Source: Ascaris suum
Lineage: Eukaryota > Nematoda > Chromadorea > Rhabditida > Ascarididae
DNA length: 64,000 bases
Reading direction: 5' to 3'
Assembly: GCA_013433145.1 (NCBI GenBank)
Contig: CM024189.1
Coordinates: 9,664,001-9,728,000 of the forward strand
Shown here: positions 13,101 through 26,069 of the stretch, in pieces
Position numbering within the stretch: the first letter of the stretch is position 1
How the letters are laid out: each line of letters starts with the position of its first letter
Translations under genes and position numbers: made by a program
The notes under the pieces: generated by a model
What the model was told of the DNA's origin: nothing
What the model saw: the letters and a program-made list of their open reading frames with translations, nothing else
Database searches by the model: none

Positions 13101-16100
13101 TGTTTTACTTTTATTGTACTTGGTTTTTTATATTTTCAGTTTTATTTTCTTTTCTTTTGATTTTATTTAAGTTTTATTTTATTTTAGTTTTATTTTAATT
13201 TTATTTTATTTTAGTTTTATTTAATTTAGCGTTATTTTATTTTAGTTTTATTTTATTTTAGTTTTATTTATATTTGTTTTATTTTATTTTGTTTTATTTT
13301 ATTTTAGTTTTATTCTTTTAGCTTTATTTTGTTTTAGTTTTATTTTCTTTTAGTTTTGTTTTCTTTTAGTTTTATTTTGTTTTAGTTCTATTTTATTGTA
13401 GTTTTATTTTATTTAGTTTTATATTATTTTAGTTTATTTCTAATTTTGTTTTTATTATGTTTAGTTTTATTTTACATTTAGTTTTGTTTTATTTTAGTTT
13501 TAATCTATTTTTGGTTTTATTTTATTTTAATTGTATTTATTTTGATTTTATTTTTGTTTTCATTTTATTTAGTTTTGTTTTATTTTAGTTTTTTTTTATT
13601 TCAGTTTTATTTTCTTTTTGTTTATTTTATTTTTAGTTTCATTTTATTATGGTTTTCTTTTAATTTAGTTTTTTTCTATTTTAATTTTATTTTAGTTTTA
13701 TTTTATTTTAGTTTTATTTTCTTTTTGTTTTATTTTATTTTAGTTTTATTTGTTTTAATTTTTATTTTACTTTATTTTTATTTTATCTTAGTTTTATTTT
13801 TGCTTAGTTTTATTTTCTTTAGTTTTATTTTATTTTAGTTTTATTTTTTTTTTGGTTTATTTTTAATTTGGTTTTTATTTTTTTTTAGTTTTATTTTATT
13901 TTGGTTTTATTTTATTTTAGTTTCATTTCAAATTAGTGTTATTTTATATTAGTTTTATTTTACATTAGTTTATTTTAGTTTAGTTTTTTTTTTATTTTAG
14001 TTTATTTTATTTTAATTTTGTCTTTTGTTTTATTTTATGTTAGTTTTATTTTATTTTAGTTTTACTTTCTTTTAGTTTTATTTTGTTTTAGTTTTATTTT
14101 ATTTTACTTTTGTATTTCACTTTAGTTTTCTTTTATTTAAGTTTTATTCTGTTTTATTTCATTTTATTTTAGTGTTTCATTTTATTTTTAGTTTTATTTT
14201 CTTTTAGTTTTATTTTATTTTTGTTCCATTTATTTTGCTTTCATTTTAATTTAGTTTTATTTCATTTTACTTTTATTTTGTTTTGGTTTTTTTAAAATTT
14301 TAGTTCTATTTTTACTTAGTTTTATTTTATTTTGGTTTTTTTATTAGTTTTATTTCATTTTACTTTTATTTTGTTTTGGTTTTATTTTATTTTAGTTTTA
14401 TTTTATTTTAGTTTTATTTTATTTTAATTTTATTTTTGTTTTATTTTATTTTAGTTTTATTTTACTTTAGTTTTATTTTACATTAGTTTTATTTTAATTT
14501 TGTTTTTATTTATTTTGTTTATTTTATTTTGCTTTTATTTTATTTTAGTTTTTATTTTATTTTAGTTTTATTTTGTTTTAGTTTTAATTTGTATTAGTTT
14601 TATCTTCATTAGTTTTATTTTATTTTGGTTTTATTTTATTCAATTTTATTTTACTTTATTTTATTTTAGTTTTGTTTTATTTTAGTTTTGCTTTATTTTA
14701 GTTTTGTTTCAGTTTTGTTTTATTTTATTTTAGTTTTATATTATTTGGTTTTATTTTTTCTTAGTTTTATTTTATTTTAGTTTTATTTTATTTTAGTTTT
14801 ATTTTTATTTTAGTTTTATTTTATTTTGGTTTTATTTTATTTTAGTTTTATTTTATTTTAGTTTTATTTTATTTTAGCTTTATTTACTTTAGTTTTATTT
14901 TATTTTAGTTTAATTAATTTTACCTTTATTTTTATTTTGGTTTTATTTTATTTTTTTTTTTTGTTTTAGTTTTGTTTTATTTTAGTTTAGTTTTTATATT
15001 ATTTTGGTTTTATTTTTATTTGGTTTTATTTTATTTTCGTTTTATTTCGTTTTAGTTTTATTTTATTTTAGTTTTATTTTATTTTAGTTTTATTTTATTT
15101 TGGTTTTATTTTATTTTAGTTTTATTTTATTTCAGTTTTATTTTATTTTAGTTTTAATTTGTATTAGTTTTATTTTATTTTAGTTTTATTCTATTTTGGT
15201 TTTATTCTATTTTAGTTTTATTTTATTTTAGTTTTATTTTATTTTTGGTTTATTTTATTTTTGTTTTATTTTTTTTTGTTTTATTTTGTTTTACTTTTAT
15301 TGTACTTTGGTTTTTTTATTTTTAGTTTTATTTTCTTTTCTTTTGATTTTATTTAAGTTTTATTTTATTTTAGTTTTATTTTAATTTTATTTTATTTTAG
15401 TTTTATTTTATTTAGCTTTATTTTATTTTAGTTTTATTTTATTTTAGTTTTATTTTATTTTAGTTTTATTTTATTTTTAGTTTTATTTCATTTTAGTTTT
15501 ATTTTCTTTTAGCTTTATTTTGTTTTAGTTTTATTTTATTTTAGTTTTGTTTTCTTTTAGTTTTATTTTGTTTTAGTTCTATTTTATTGTAGTTTTATTT
15601 TATTTTAGTTTTATATTATTTTTAGTTTTATTTTAATTTAGTTTTATTATGTTTTAGTTTTATTTTACATTAGTTTTGTTTTATTTTAGTTTTATTTTAT
15701 TTTTGTTTTATTTTATTTTAATTTTATTTTAGTTTTATTTTATTTTAGTTTCATTTTATTTTAGTTTTGTTTATTTTAGTTTTATTTTATTTCAGTTTTT
15801 TTTCTTTTTGTTTTATTTTATTTTAGTTTCATTTTATTATGGTTTTTCTTTTAATTTAGTTTTATTTTATTTTAATTTTATTTTAGTTTTATTTTTATTA
15901 GTTTTATTTTTTTTGGTTTTATTTTATTTTAGTTTTATTTTGTTTTAATTTTTATTTTACTTTATTTTTATTTTATCTTAGTTTTATTTTTGCTTAGTTT
16001 TATTTTCTTTTAGTTTTATTTTATTTTAGTTTTATTTTATTTTGGTTTTTTTTTAATTTGGTTTTATTTTTTTTTAGTTTTATTTTATTTTGGTTTTATT

Positions 16101-16600
16101 TTATTTTAGTTTCATTTCACATTAGTGTTATTTTATATTAGTTTTATTTTACATTAGTATTATTTTATTTTAGTTTTTTTTTAATTTTAGTTCTATTTTA
16201 TTTTAATTTTATTTTTGTTTTATTTTATTTTAGTTTTATTTTATTTTAGTTTTTACTTTCTTTTAGTTTTATTTTGTTTTAGTTTTATTTTATTTTACTT
16301 TTATTTCACTTTAGTTTTCTTTTATTTTAGTTTTATTCTGTTTTAGTTTTATTTTTATTTTAGTTTCATTTATTTTAGTTTTATTTTCTTTTAGTTTTAT
16401 TTTATTTTTGTTCCATTTATTTGGCTTTTATTTTAATTTAGTTTTATTTTCATTTTACTTTTATTTTGTTTTGGTTTTTTTAAATTTTTAGTTCTATTTT
16501 AACTTAGTTTTATTTTATTTTGGTTTTTTTTTATTTAGTTTTATTTCATTTTACTTTTATTTTGTTTTGGTTTTATTTTATTTTAGTTTTTATTTTATTT
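10101..16600. repeat. TTTTA satellite, higher-order units of about 2.2 kb (type A)
   Basis: The same satellite, but rare variant words now recur at long fixed spacing. TTATTATGG followed by TTTTCTTTT lies near 11,465, 13,647 and 15,835 (spacings 2,182 and 2,188). TTTCATTTCACATTAGTG or a one-base variant lies near 11,739, 13,921 and 16,105. TTTTGTTTCAGTTTTG lies near 10,302, 12,521 and 14,701. Three independent markers give the same period of about 2.2 kb, so the array is about three tandem higher-order units. No genes are visible. Confidence 0.88.
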
Positions 16601-19600
16601 TAGTTTTATTTTATTTTAATTTTATTTTAGTTTTATTTTAATTTAGTTTTTTTTACTTTAGTTTTTATTTTACATTAGTTTTATTTTATTTTAGTTTTAT
16701 TTTTATTTTAGTTTTATTTTTTTTGGTTTTATTCTATTTTAGTTTTATTTTATTCCATTTTGTTTTTGTAGTAGTTTTATTTTACTTTGGTTTTGTTTTA
16801 TTTTAGCTTTATTTATTTTAGTTTTATTTTATTTTAGTCTTATTTTCCATTTAGTTTTATTTCATTTTAGTTTTATTTTATTTTTGTTTTATTTCATTTT
16901 AATTTTATTTTAGTTTTTATTTATTTTAGTTTTATTTTGTTTTAGTTTTATTTTTTTTTTATTTTAGTTTTTTTTTATGTTAGTTTTATTTTAATTTTGT
17001 TTTATTTCTATTTTAGTTTTATTTTACATTAGTTTTATTTTTATTTTAGTTTTATTCCATTTTAGTTTTATTTTAATTTTAGTTTTATTTTGTTTTAGTT
17101 TTATTTTATTTTAGTTTTATTTTCTTTTAGTTTTTATTTTGTTTTAGTTTTTATTTTATTGTCGTTTTATTTTATTTTAGTTTTATATTATTTTTGTTTT
17201 ATTTTAATTTAGTTTTATTATGTTTTAGTTTTATTTTACATTAGTTTTGTTTTATTTTAGTTTTATTTTATTTTTGTTTTATTTTATTTTGATTTGATTT
17301 TATTTTAGTTTTATTTTATTTTAGTTTCATTTTATTTTAGTTTTATTTTATTTTAGTTTTATTTTCTTTTAGTTTTATTTTGTTTTAGTTTTATTTTATT
17401 GTAGTTTTATTTTATTTTAGTTTTATTATTATTTTAGTTTTATTTTATTTAGTTTTATTATGTTTTAGTTTTATTTTACATTATTTTTGTTTTTATTTTA
17501 GTTTTATTTTATTTTTGTTTTATTTTATTTTAATTTTATTTTAGTTTTATTTTATTTTAGTTTCATTTTTATTTTAGTTTTGTTTTATTTTAGTTTTATT
17601 TTATTCAGTTTTATTTTCTTTTTGTTTTATTTTATTTTAGTTTCATTTTATTATGGTTTTCTTTTAATTAGTTTTATTTTATTTTAATTTTATTTTAGTT
17701 TTATTTTATTTTAGTTTTATTTTCTTTTGGTTTTATTTTATTTTAGTTTTATTTTGTTTTAATTTTTATTTTACTTTATTTTTATTTTATCTAGTTTTAT
17801 TTTTGCTTAGTTTTATTTTCTTTTAGTTTTATTTTATTAATTTTATTTTATTTTTGTTTTATTTTAATTTGGTTTTATTTTTTTTTAGTTTTATTTTATT
17901 TTGGTTTTATTTTATTTTAGTTTCATTTACATTAGTGTTATTTTATATTAGTTTTATTTTACATTAGTATTATTTTATTTTAGTTTTTTTTATTTTTGTT
18001 CTATTTTATTTTGATTTTATTTTTGTTTTATTTTATTTTAGTTTTTTTTTATTTTAGTTTTATTTTCTTTTAGTTTTATTTTGTTTTAGTTCTATTTTAT
18101 TTTAGTTTTGCTTTATTTTAGTTTTTTTTATTTTAGTTTTATTTTGCTCTAGTTTTATTTTCTTTTGGTTTTATTTTATTTTAGTTTTATTTTGTTTTTA
18201 TTTTTATTTTACTTTATTTTTATTTTATCTTAGTTTATTTTTGCTTAGTTTTATTTTCTTTTAGTTTTATTTTATTTTAGTTTTTTATTTTATTTTGGTT
18301 TTATTTTAATTTGGTTTTATTTTTTTTAGTTTTATTTTATTTTGGTTTTATTTTATTTTAGTTTCATTTCACATTAGTGTTATTTTATATTAGTTTTATT
18401 TTACATTAGTATTATTTTATTTTAGTTTTTTTTTTATTTTAGTTCTATTTTATTTTAATTTTATTTTTGTTTTATTTTATTTTAGTTTTATTTTATTTTT
18501 AGTTTTACTTTCTTTTAGTTTTATTTTGTTTTAGTTTTATTTTATTTTACTTTTTTTCACTTTAGTTTTATTTTATTTTAGTTTTATTCTGTTTTAGTTT
18601 TATTTTATTTTAGTTTCATTTTATTTTAGTTTTATTTTCTTTAGTTTTATTTTATTTTTGTTCCATTTTATTTTGTTTTTATTTTAATTTAGTTTTATTT
18701 CATTTTACTTTTATTTTGTTTTGGTTTTTTTAAAATTTTAGTTCTATTTTAACTTAGTTTTATTTTATTTGGTTTTTTTTTATTTAGTTTTATTTCATTT
18801 TACTTTTATTTTGTTTTGGTTTTATTTTATTTTAGTTTTATTTTATTTTAGTTTTATTTTATTTTAATTTTATTTTAGTTTTATTTTAATTTAGTTTTAT
18901 TTTACTTTAGTTTTATTTTACATTAGTTTTATTTTATTTTAGTTTTATTTTATTTTAGTTTTATTTTATTTTGGTTTTTTCTATTTTAGTTTTATTTTAT
19001 TCCATTTTGTTTTGTAGTAGTTTTATTTTACTTTGGTTTTGTTTTATTTTAGCTTTATTTTATTTTAGTTTTATTTTATTTTAGTCTTATTTTCCATTAG
19101 TTTTATTTCATTTTAGTTTTATTTTATTTTTTGTTTATTTCATTTTAATTTTATTTTAGTTTTATTTTATTTTAGTTTTATTTTGTTTTAGTTTTATTTT
19201 ATTTTAGTTTTATTTTATTTTAGTTTTATTTTAATTTTGTTTTATTTTATTTTAGTTTTATTTTACATTAGTTTTATTTTTATTTAGTTTTATTCCATTT
19301 TAGTTTTATTTTAATTTAGTTTTATTTTGTTTTGTTTTATTTTATTTTATTTAGTTTTATTTTCTTTTAGTTTTATTTTGTTTTAGTTTTATTTTATTGT
19401 AGTTTTATTTTATTTTAGTTTTATATTATTTTAGTTTTATTTTAATTTAGTTTTATTATGTTTTAGTTTTATTTTACATTAGTTTTGTTTTATTTTAGTT
19501 TTATTTTATTTTTGTTTTATTTTATTTTGATTTTATTTTAGTTTTATTTTATTTTAGTTTCATTTTATTTAGTTTTATTTTATTTTAGTTTTATTTTCTT

Positions 19601-21700
19601 TTAGTTTTATTTTGTTTTAGTTTTATTTTATTGTAGTTTTATTTTATTTTAGTTTTATATTATTTTAGTTTTATTTTAAATTAGTTTTATTATGTTTTAG
19701 TTTTATTTTACATTAGTTTTGTTTTATTTTAGTTTTATTTTATTTTTGTTTTATTTTATTTTAATTTTATTTAGTTTTATTTTATTTTAGTTTCATTTTA
19801 TTTTAGTTTTGTTTTATTTTAGTTTTATTTTATTTCAGTTTTATTTTCTTTTTGTTTTATTTTATTTTAGTTTCATTTTATTATGGTTTTCTTTTAATTT
19901 TTTTATTTTATTTTAATTTTATTTTAGTTTTATTTTATTTTAGTTTTATTTTCTTTTGGTTTTATTTTATTTTAGTTTTATTTTGTTTTAATTTTTATTT
20001 TACTTTATTTTTATTTTATCTTAGTTTTATTTTTGCTTAGTTTTATTTTCTTTTAGTTTTATTTTATTTAATTTTATTTTATTTTGGTTTTATTTTAATT
20101 TGGTTTTATTTTTTTTAGTTTTATTTTATTTTGGTTTTATTTTATTTTAGTTTCATTTCACATTAGTGTTATTTTATATTAGTTTTATTTTACATTAGTA
20201 TTATTTTATTTTAGTTTTTTTTATTTTTGTTCTATTTTATTTTGATTTTATTTTTGTTTTATTTTATTTTAGTTTTTTTTTATTTTAGTTTTATTTTCTT
20301 TTAGTTTTATTTTGTTTTAGTTCTATTTTATTTTAGTTTTGCTTTATTTTAGTTTTATTTTATTTTAGTTTTATTTTGCTCTAGTTTTATTTTGTTTTGG
20401 TTTTATTTTATTTTAGTTTTATTTTGTTTTAATTTTTATTTTACTTTATTTTTATTTTATCTTAGTTTTATTTTTGCTTAGTTTTATTTTCTTTTAGTTT
20501 TATTTTATTTTAGTTTTATTTTATTTTGGTTTTATTTTAATTTGGTTTTATTTTTTTTAGTTTTATTTTATTTTGGTTTTATTTTATTTTAGTTTCATTT
20601 CACATTAGTGTTATTTTATATTAGTTTTATTTTACATTAGTATTATTTTATTTTAGTTTTTTTTTTATTTTAGTTCTATTTTATTTTAATTTTATTTTGT
20701 TTTATTTTATTTTAGTTTTATTTTATTTTAGTTTTACTTTCTTTTAGTTTTATTTTGTTTTAGTTTTATTTTATTTTACTTTTATTTCACTTTAGTTTTA
20801 TTTTATTTTAGTTTTTATTCTGTTTTAGTTTTATTTTATTTTAGTTTCATTTTATTTTAGTTTTATTTTCTTTTAGTTTTATTTTATTTTTGTTCCATTT
20901 TATTTTGTTTTTATTTTAATTTAGTTTTATTTCATTTTACTTTTATTTTGTTTTGGTTTTTTTAAAATTTTAGTTCTATTTTAACTTAGTTTTATTTTAT
21001 TTTGGTTTTTTTTATTTAGTTTTATTTCATTTTACTTTTATTTTGTTTTGGTTTATTTTATTTTAGTTTTATTTTATTTTAGTTTTTTTTTATTTTAATT
21101 TTATTTTAGTTTTATTTTAATTTAGTTTTATTTTACTTTAGTTTTATTTTACATTAGTTTTATTTTATTTTAGTTTTATTTTATTTTAGTTTTATTTTAT
21201 TTTGGTTTTATTCTATTTTAGTTTTATTTTATTCCATTTTGTTTTGTACTAGTTTTATTTTACTTTGGTTTTGTTTTGTTTTAGCTTTATTTTATTTTAG
21301 TTTTATTTTATTTTAGTCTTATTTTCCATTAGTTTTATTTCATTTTAGTTTTATTTTATTTTTGTTTTATTTCGTTTTAATTTTATTTTAGTTTTATTTT
21401 ATTTTAGTTTTATTTTGTTTTAGTTTTATTTTATTTTAGTTTTATTTATTTTAGTTTTATTTTAATTTTGTTTTATTTTATTTTAGTTTTATTTTACATT
21501 AGTTTTATTTTATTTTAGTTTTATTCCATTTTAGTTTTATTTTAATTTAGTTTTATTTTATTTCAGTTTTATTTTATTTTAGTTTTGTTTTATTTTAGTT
21601 TGATTTTCTTTTAGTTTTATTTTATTTTAGTTTCATTTGATTTAATTTTGTTCTATTTTGATTTTATTTTGGTTTTATATTATTTTAGTTTTATTTCGTT
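16601..21700. repeat. TTTTA satellite, higher-order units of about 2.23 kb (type B)
   Basis: A second set of higher-order units. CCATTTTGTTTT followed by GTAGTAG or GTACTAG recurs near 16,766, 19,010 and 21,240 (about 2,230-2,244 bp apart). The CATTAGTG marker appears twice per unit, near 17,921 and 18,360, then 20,152 and 20,590, so type B contains an internal duplication of about 440 bp that type A lacks. Neighbouring units look more alike than type A and B units do, as expected from local amplification. No genes are visible. Confidence 0.85.
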
Positions 21701-22240
21701 TTAGTTTTATTTTATTTTAGTTTTGTTTTTATTTTATTTTTATTTTATTTTGATTTTTTTTTATTTTCGTTTTATTTTGTATTAGCTTTATTTTGATTTG
21801 GTTTTATTTTGTTTTAGTTTTATTTTATTTTGGTTTTATTTCATTTTAGTTTAATTTTATGTTTGTTTTATTTTGCTTTAGTTTTATTTTACTTTAGTTT
21901 TGTTTTATTTTCGTTTTATTTTATTTTAATTTTATTTTATTTTATCTCTATTTCACATTAGTTTTATTTTATTTTATTTTTATTCTATTTTGGTTTTTAT
22001 TTATTTTTGTTTTATTTTGTATTAGTTTTATTTTAATTTCATTTAATTTTAGTTTTATTATGTTTTTGTTTTATTTTATTTTAGTTTTATTTTATTTTAG
22101 TTTCACTTTATTTTTGTTTTATTTTATTTTACTTTTATTTTATTTTAGTTTTATTTTGTACTAGCTTTATTTTATATTAGTTTTATTATATTTAGCTTTA
22201 TTTTATTTTAGTTTTACTTTGTTATTCTTTATTTTATTCT
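21701..22240. repeat. TTTTA satellite, degenerate edge
   Basis: The 10-bp rhythm decays here into a looser T-rich sequence before the unique-like sequence of the duplicated block. The degenerate satellite edge before copy 2 (about 38,380-38,480) is similar, so the duplicated segment probably includes some satellite. Confidence 0.8.
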
Positions 22241-22520
22241 ATTTAAGTTTCATTATTGGTTTTGTTTTATTTTTGGTTGAGTTGAATTGGCAGCTTTTCT
22301 ATTACTTTTATTATTAGCTTTTGCAGTAGTTAGTGATTAGTGTCATATTTGGTTTTATTATTAGTTTCGCTTTGTTATTGGTCTACTTTTATTATTAGTT
22401 TGGTTTTGTTGAGAGTTTAACTTCATCATTACTTTAATATTATTATAAGTTATGTTTTATTATTAGTTTTGTTGTGTGATTAGATAGGTTTTTGTTAGTG
22501 TGTATATGCGTGGATATATG

Positions 22521-22698
<178 letters not shown>

Positions 22699-22767
22699 TT
22701 TTCTCGGTCGTTAAGGGAAGTTAGCGTCTAAAAAAATGTGTTGTTTACGAGTGATCTTCCTTTGCAG

Positions 22768-22967
22768 GTGGTCTCCTGTGTTCAATTCAGTTTGGAGGCG
22801 GTGGCGACGGTCTTGATCCTCATTGGGGTAACAACTTGTATGCCCACACTTGTTTGATCTTGATTCTTATCTCATCCGTATTGGTTGTTACGTATCTTGC
22901 CTTCGGCACTGTAGCCGTCGATGTGAATAGCTTGCGGCCTCGCTTGCTGATCAATATATTTGGGTGA
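22768..22967 (+). CDS. exon with one transmembrane segment, family unknown (copy 1)
   Basis: A TTTGCAG acceptor at 22,761-22,767 opens a frame (two bases, then GGT CTC CTG) that runs to a TGA at 22,965-22,967, about 65 residues. It has a glycine-rich start (FGGGGDG, then HWGNN), one hydrophobic span (LILILISSVLVVTYLAFG) and a short tail (VDVNSLRPRLL). Compared with copy 2 there are four substitutions: Ser, Thr and Tyr codons change silently and one Asp becomes Glu. All four are at third codon positions, which supports translation of this frame. It would be a last exon; the upstream exon is not seen, as only TA repeat and satellite precede it. I do not recognise the family. Confidence 0.45.
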
Positions 22968-23159
22968 TTCAGTACTGATCGTCGTTAGTCCTGCAACTCG
23001 TGGTAGGCGAGTTTGTTTCGTTGTCGCCAGGCTTCAACAAACGTTGTCGTTTTCATACATTTATTTGTATTATTTTTTCTATTGTTTGTATTGTTCGTGC
23101 TCTTATTCACATCTTTCTGTTATTCGTATTGTTTTCTTATTAGTTTTATTGTTTGCTTG

Positions 23160-25340
23160 TCAGCAGGTTCAGTTTTAGTTTAATGTCAATTTTTTATCTC
23201 TTTATTATTAGTTTTATTGCCAGTTTATTCCAAATTTTATGTTAGTTTATTAATAGTTTGTTATTAGTTTATTCTTGGTGTTGTTATTAACCTTCATTAG
23301 TTTTCTTGTGAGTTTATAATTAGTTTTATTATTTTTGTTATTAATTTTCTTTTTGTTCATTATTTTTCTTATAGTTTTTATTATTTGTTTTATTTGTAGT
23401 TAATTATTAGTTAAGCTTCTTATTACCTTAATTTTTGTTGGTTTTATTATTTGCCTATTATTAGTTTTGTTATTTTTGTTATTAGTTTTATTGTTACTTC
23501 AGTGCTGGTCTTATTGTTGGTTCTTTTAGCAATGCTTTTATAATAAGTTAATTAATACTTTTTCGAATGCTTCATTATATACATTGATTGTTAGTTTGTT
23601 ATTAATTTTCTTATTGCTTTATTATTAGATTTGTTCTTTGTTTGTTATTTGTGTTATCATTAGTTTATTATTAGTTGCGTTCCTTATTCTCTTTCTTATT
23701 AGTTTACTTTTGCTATGAATTATTTGAATTGTTGCTTTTGTTTTGTTCTAGGGCAACTTTTACAATTTATTATTAATTATTATTACTATTATTATTTACC
23801 AGTTTAGTTTATTATTAATTTAATAATGATACCAGTTTTGTTTCACCATTTGTTTACTTTTATAATTAGCTCTATTTTATCATTCGTTTAGTTTCATTAT
23901 TAGTTCACTTTTATTTTTAGGTTTGTTACTCGTTTCGTTATTAGTTCTATTATTAATTTTGCTTTCTTATTAGTGTAGTTTTATGATTCGTTCGGTTTTA
24001 TTATCGCATTAGTTTTTTTATTATTACTTCAGTGGAATATTAGTTTTACTCGTCATTTTAATATTAACTTAATTTAGATTTGTTATTAGTTTTGTTGTTT
24101 GTTTTATTATTATTTATATTATTAGTTTTATTGTAAGCTTTTTTATTAGATTTTTTATTAATTTAGTTGTATTGTTTGCTTTTGTTCTTTTTCTAGTTTA
24201 GTTTTATTATTTGTTTAGTTTTATGATTATGATTGGTTTAGTTTTATTATTGATTTAATTGAATTGTTAGTTTTGTTTTGTTGTCGGTTTAGTTTTATCA
24301 CAATTTTGAGTTTATTATTGCTCTAATTTTGTTATTAGTTTTGTTTTATTGTTAGTTTGGTTTTCTTGTTACTTATCTATATTATTAGTTTATATGAATT
24401 ATTTGTTTGGATCTACTGTTAGTTTTGTTTGATTATGATTTAGTTTTATTATTAGTTTTTTGTTACTATCAGTTTAGCTTTCTGACTAGTTTTGTTTTAT
24501 TATGAGTTTACTAAGACTATCAGTTTCAGTTTGTTATTAGTTTTGTCTTTTTATTCGATTAGTCTTATTATTCGTTTAGTTGAATCATCAGTTTTACTAT
24601 TAGTTTTTTTGCTAGACTTAGTATTAGTTTTATTAACCGTTTTGTTATCAGTTTTTTATTAGCTTTCTCGTTACCTTCTGTATCGGTTTTATTGTTAGTT
24701 TCATTATTAATTTTTTATTTCTTTTATAATTTGTTTTAACAGTGGTTTTATTATTAGTTTTTCTATCAGTTTTATTATTGGATTTATTATCAGTTTTGCT
24801 ATTAGTTTTTCAGTTGTTTTATTGTTTTTTTGTTGCTAGTTTTATAGTAGGCGCTATTATTACCTTTCTCATCAGTTATTTGTATTATTAGTTAACTTTT
24901 GTTATTAGTTTTATTACTAATTCGGTTGAATTGTCAGTTATTTTTTATTATCACTTCAGTTTTAACATTAGTTCAAGTTGATAATTAGTTTATTTTTGTA
25001 AAGAGTTTTGTTTTATTGTTACTTCAGTTTTATCATTAGCTTAGTTTTGTTATTAGTTTACTGTTGCTACTAGCTATTTTTAGTATTAGTTTAATTTTAT
25101 TATCAATTTAGTTTCATGATTGGTTTAGTTTTATTATTATTTAATATTTTATTATAAAGATCACTATTAATTCTATTATTAGTTTTATCATTAGTTCGTT
25201 ATTGGTTTTATTATTACCTTTGTAATTATTTGTACTATTAACTTTCTTATTAGTATGATTTTTACATTTTTTCTTACTTTTATTTTGTTATTTGTAGTTT
25301 GGTGTTGCTGTTAGTTCATAGTTTTATTATTAGTTTTTTT
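23160..25340. repeat. degenerate TTATTAGTTT repeat DNA (copy 1)
   Basis: A long intron-like stretch of loosely repeated TTATTAGTTT, TTATTATTAG and TTTTGTTATTAG words on the plus strand. Part of it (to about 24,645) is shared with copy 2 (39,360-40,825), with many substitutions and small indels. One example is an ATT trinucleotide expansion near 23,770-23,800 that is missing from copy 2. No credible exon was found. Confidence 0.85.
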
Positions 25341-25912
25341 CGTAAGCTTGAAGAAATCTTTTCATGCAACTTATGTATATTAGGCGGGCGATTTTTTGCA
25401 AGATTTGTGAGAAAAAACACCTCTCCTATACGAAAAAAACCTCTGCAATACTTCTTTTTAAGGTTGTCCTACAAATGTAGAGAATTTTAGTGGTAGTTTT
25501 GTGGTCGGATCTTTTCAATTGAGTAATCAGTAGTGGCAACCACAGCGAAGACTTTTGTTTCAATCTTAGACAGGATCGCGCTGGATTGTTTTCGCAGACG
25601 ACCCCGATCTCCAAGCGAGCTTTCCGATTTCTAGTTTAGCATATGTGTAAATGCAGTGTTCGTAATGTATGAGCTAGAGCTGTGCTTACTCAACATCATT
25701 TTTTCCTAACGGTTTTCTTCTATAATTTCACATATCATGGGATCATTGGGCCAGTTCATATTTGAATTACTATTTTTGTCATTGCTCTTATTACTGTAAC
25801 CATCAACACTGTCATTATTATGGTTAGGACAACTAATACCGTTACCATCATTGTTATTACTCTTACGTGCATGCGTATGCGGTGCAAACAGTAGTTAATT
25901 AATTTCTGTTAG
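25341..25912. other. unique non-repeat DNA, no gene seen
   Basis: Base composition becomes ordinary here, and the stretch belongs to the 5.1-kb block missing from copy 2. Short frames on both strands have no recognisable domain. Around 25,760-25,865 there is a loose ATT/ACC trinucleotide-like stretch. It leads into the acceptor of the discoidin-like exon. Confidence 0.6.
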
Positions 25913-26069
25913 AAACTGATGACGGGCAATGTTGCAGTAGTTGGAGGTGAGCTGCTCGTGCTTCCTCGACCAGTTGAAGCTCGAGTGCTGCAGTTGAGAA
26001 TCGAGCAGTTTTCATCGCATCCTTCTGTGAAACTCGAAGTGCTTGGTTGCCACAAGACCAGTTGTTTCG
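25913..26069 (+). CDS. discoidin-like (F5/8 type C) domain exon, C-terminal part
   Basis: An acceptor (TTTCTGTTAG, AG at 25,911-25,912) opens a frame of 52 codons ending at a GTATGT donor at 26,070. The translation has LPRPVEARVLQLRIEQF followed by HPSVKLEVLGC. This is the ending seen in F5/8 type C domains: an ARY(I/V)RI-like strand, then an R/K-x-E-L/V-x-G-C terminus. The domain is an extracellular galactose-binding-type fold found in discoidin domain receptors and neurexin-IV/Caspr proteins. Phase is 0 in and 1 out. The exon exists only in copy 1. The family call rests on the terminal motif and the splice sites; the rest of the protein is not visible. Confidence 0.5.

Noticed and set aside
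1..22240. Telomere or centromere array
   Set aside because: No TTAGGC (nematode telomere) repeats are visible. A centromeric role cannot be judged from sequence, and many rhabditid nematodes are holocentric.
22960..23178. 72-codon frame identical in both copies after the membrane-segment exon
   Set aside because: It starts inside the previous exon's stop region in another register, runs into TTATTAG repeat, and identity is explained by recent duplication.
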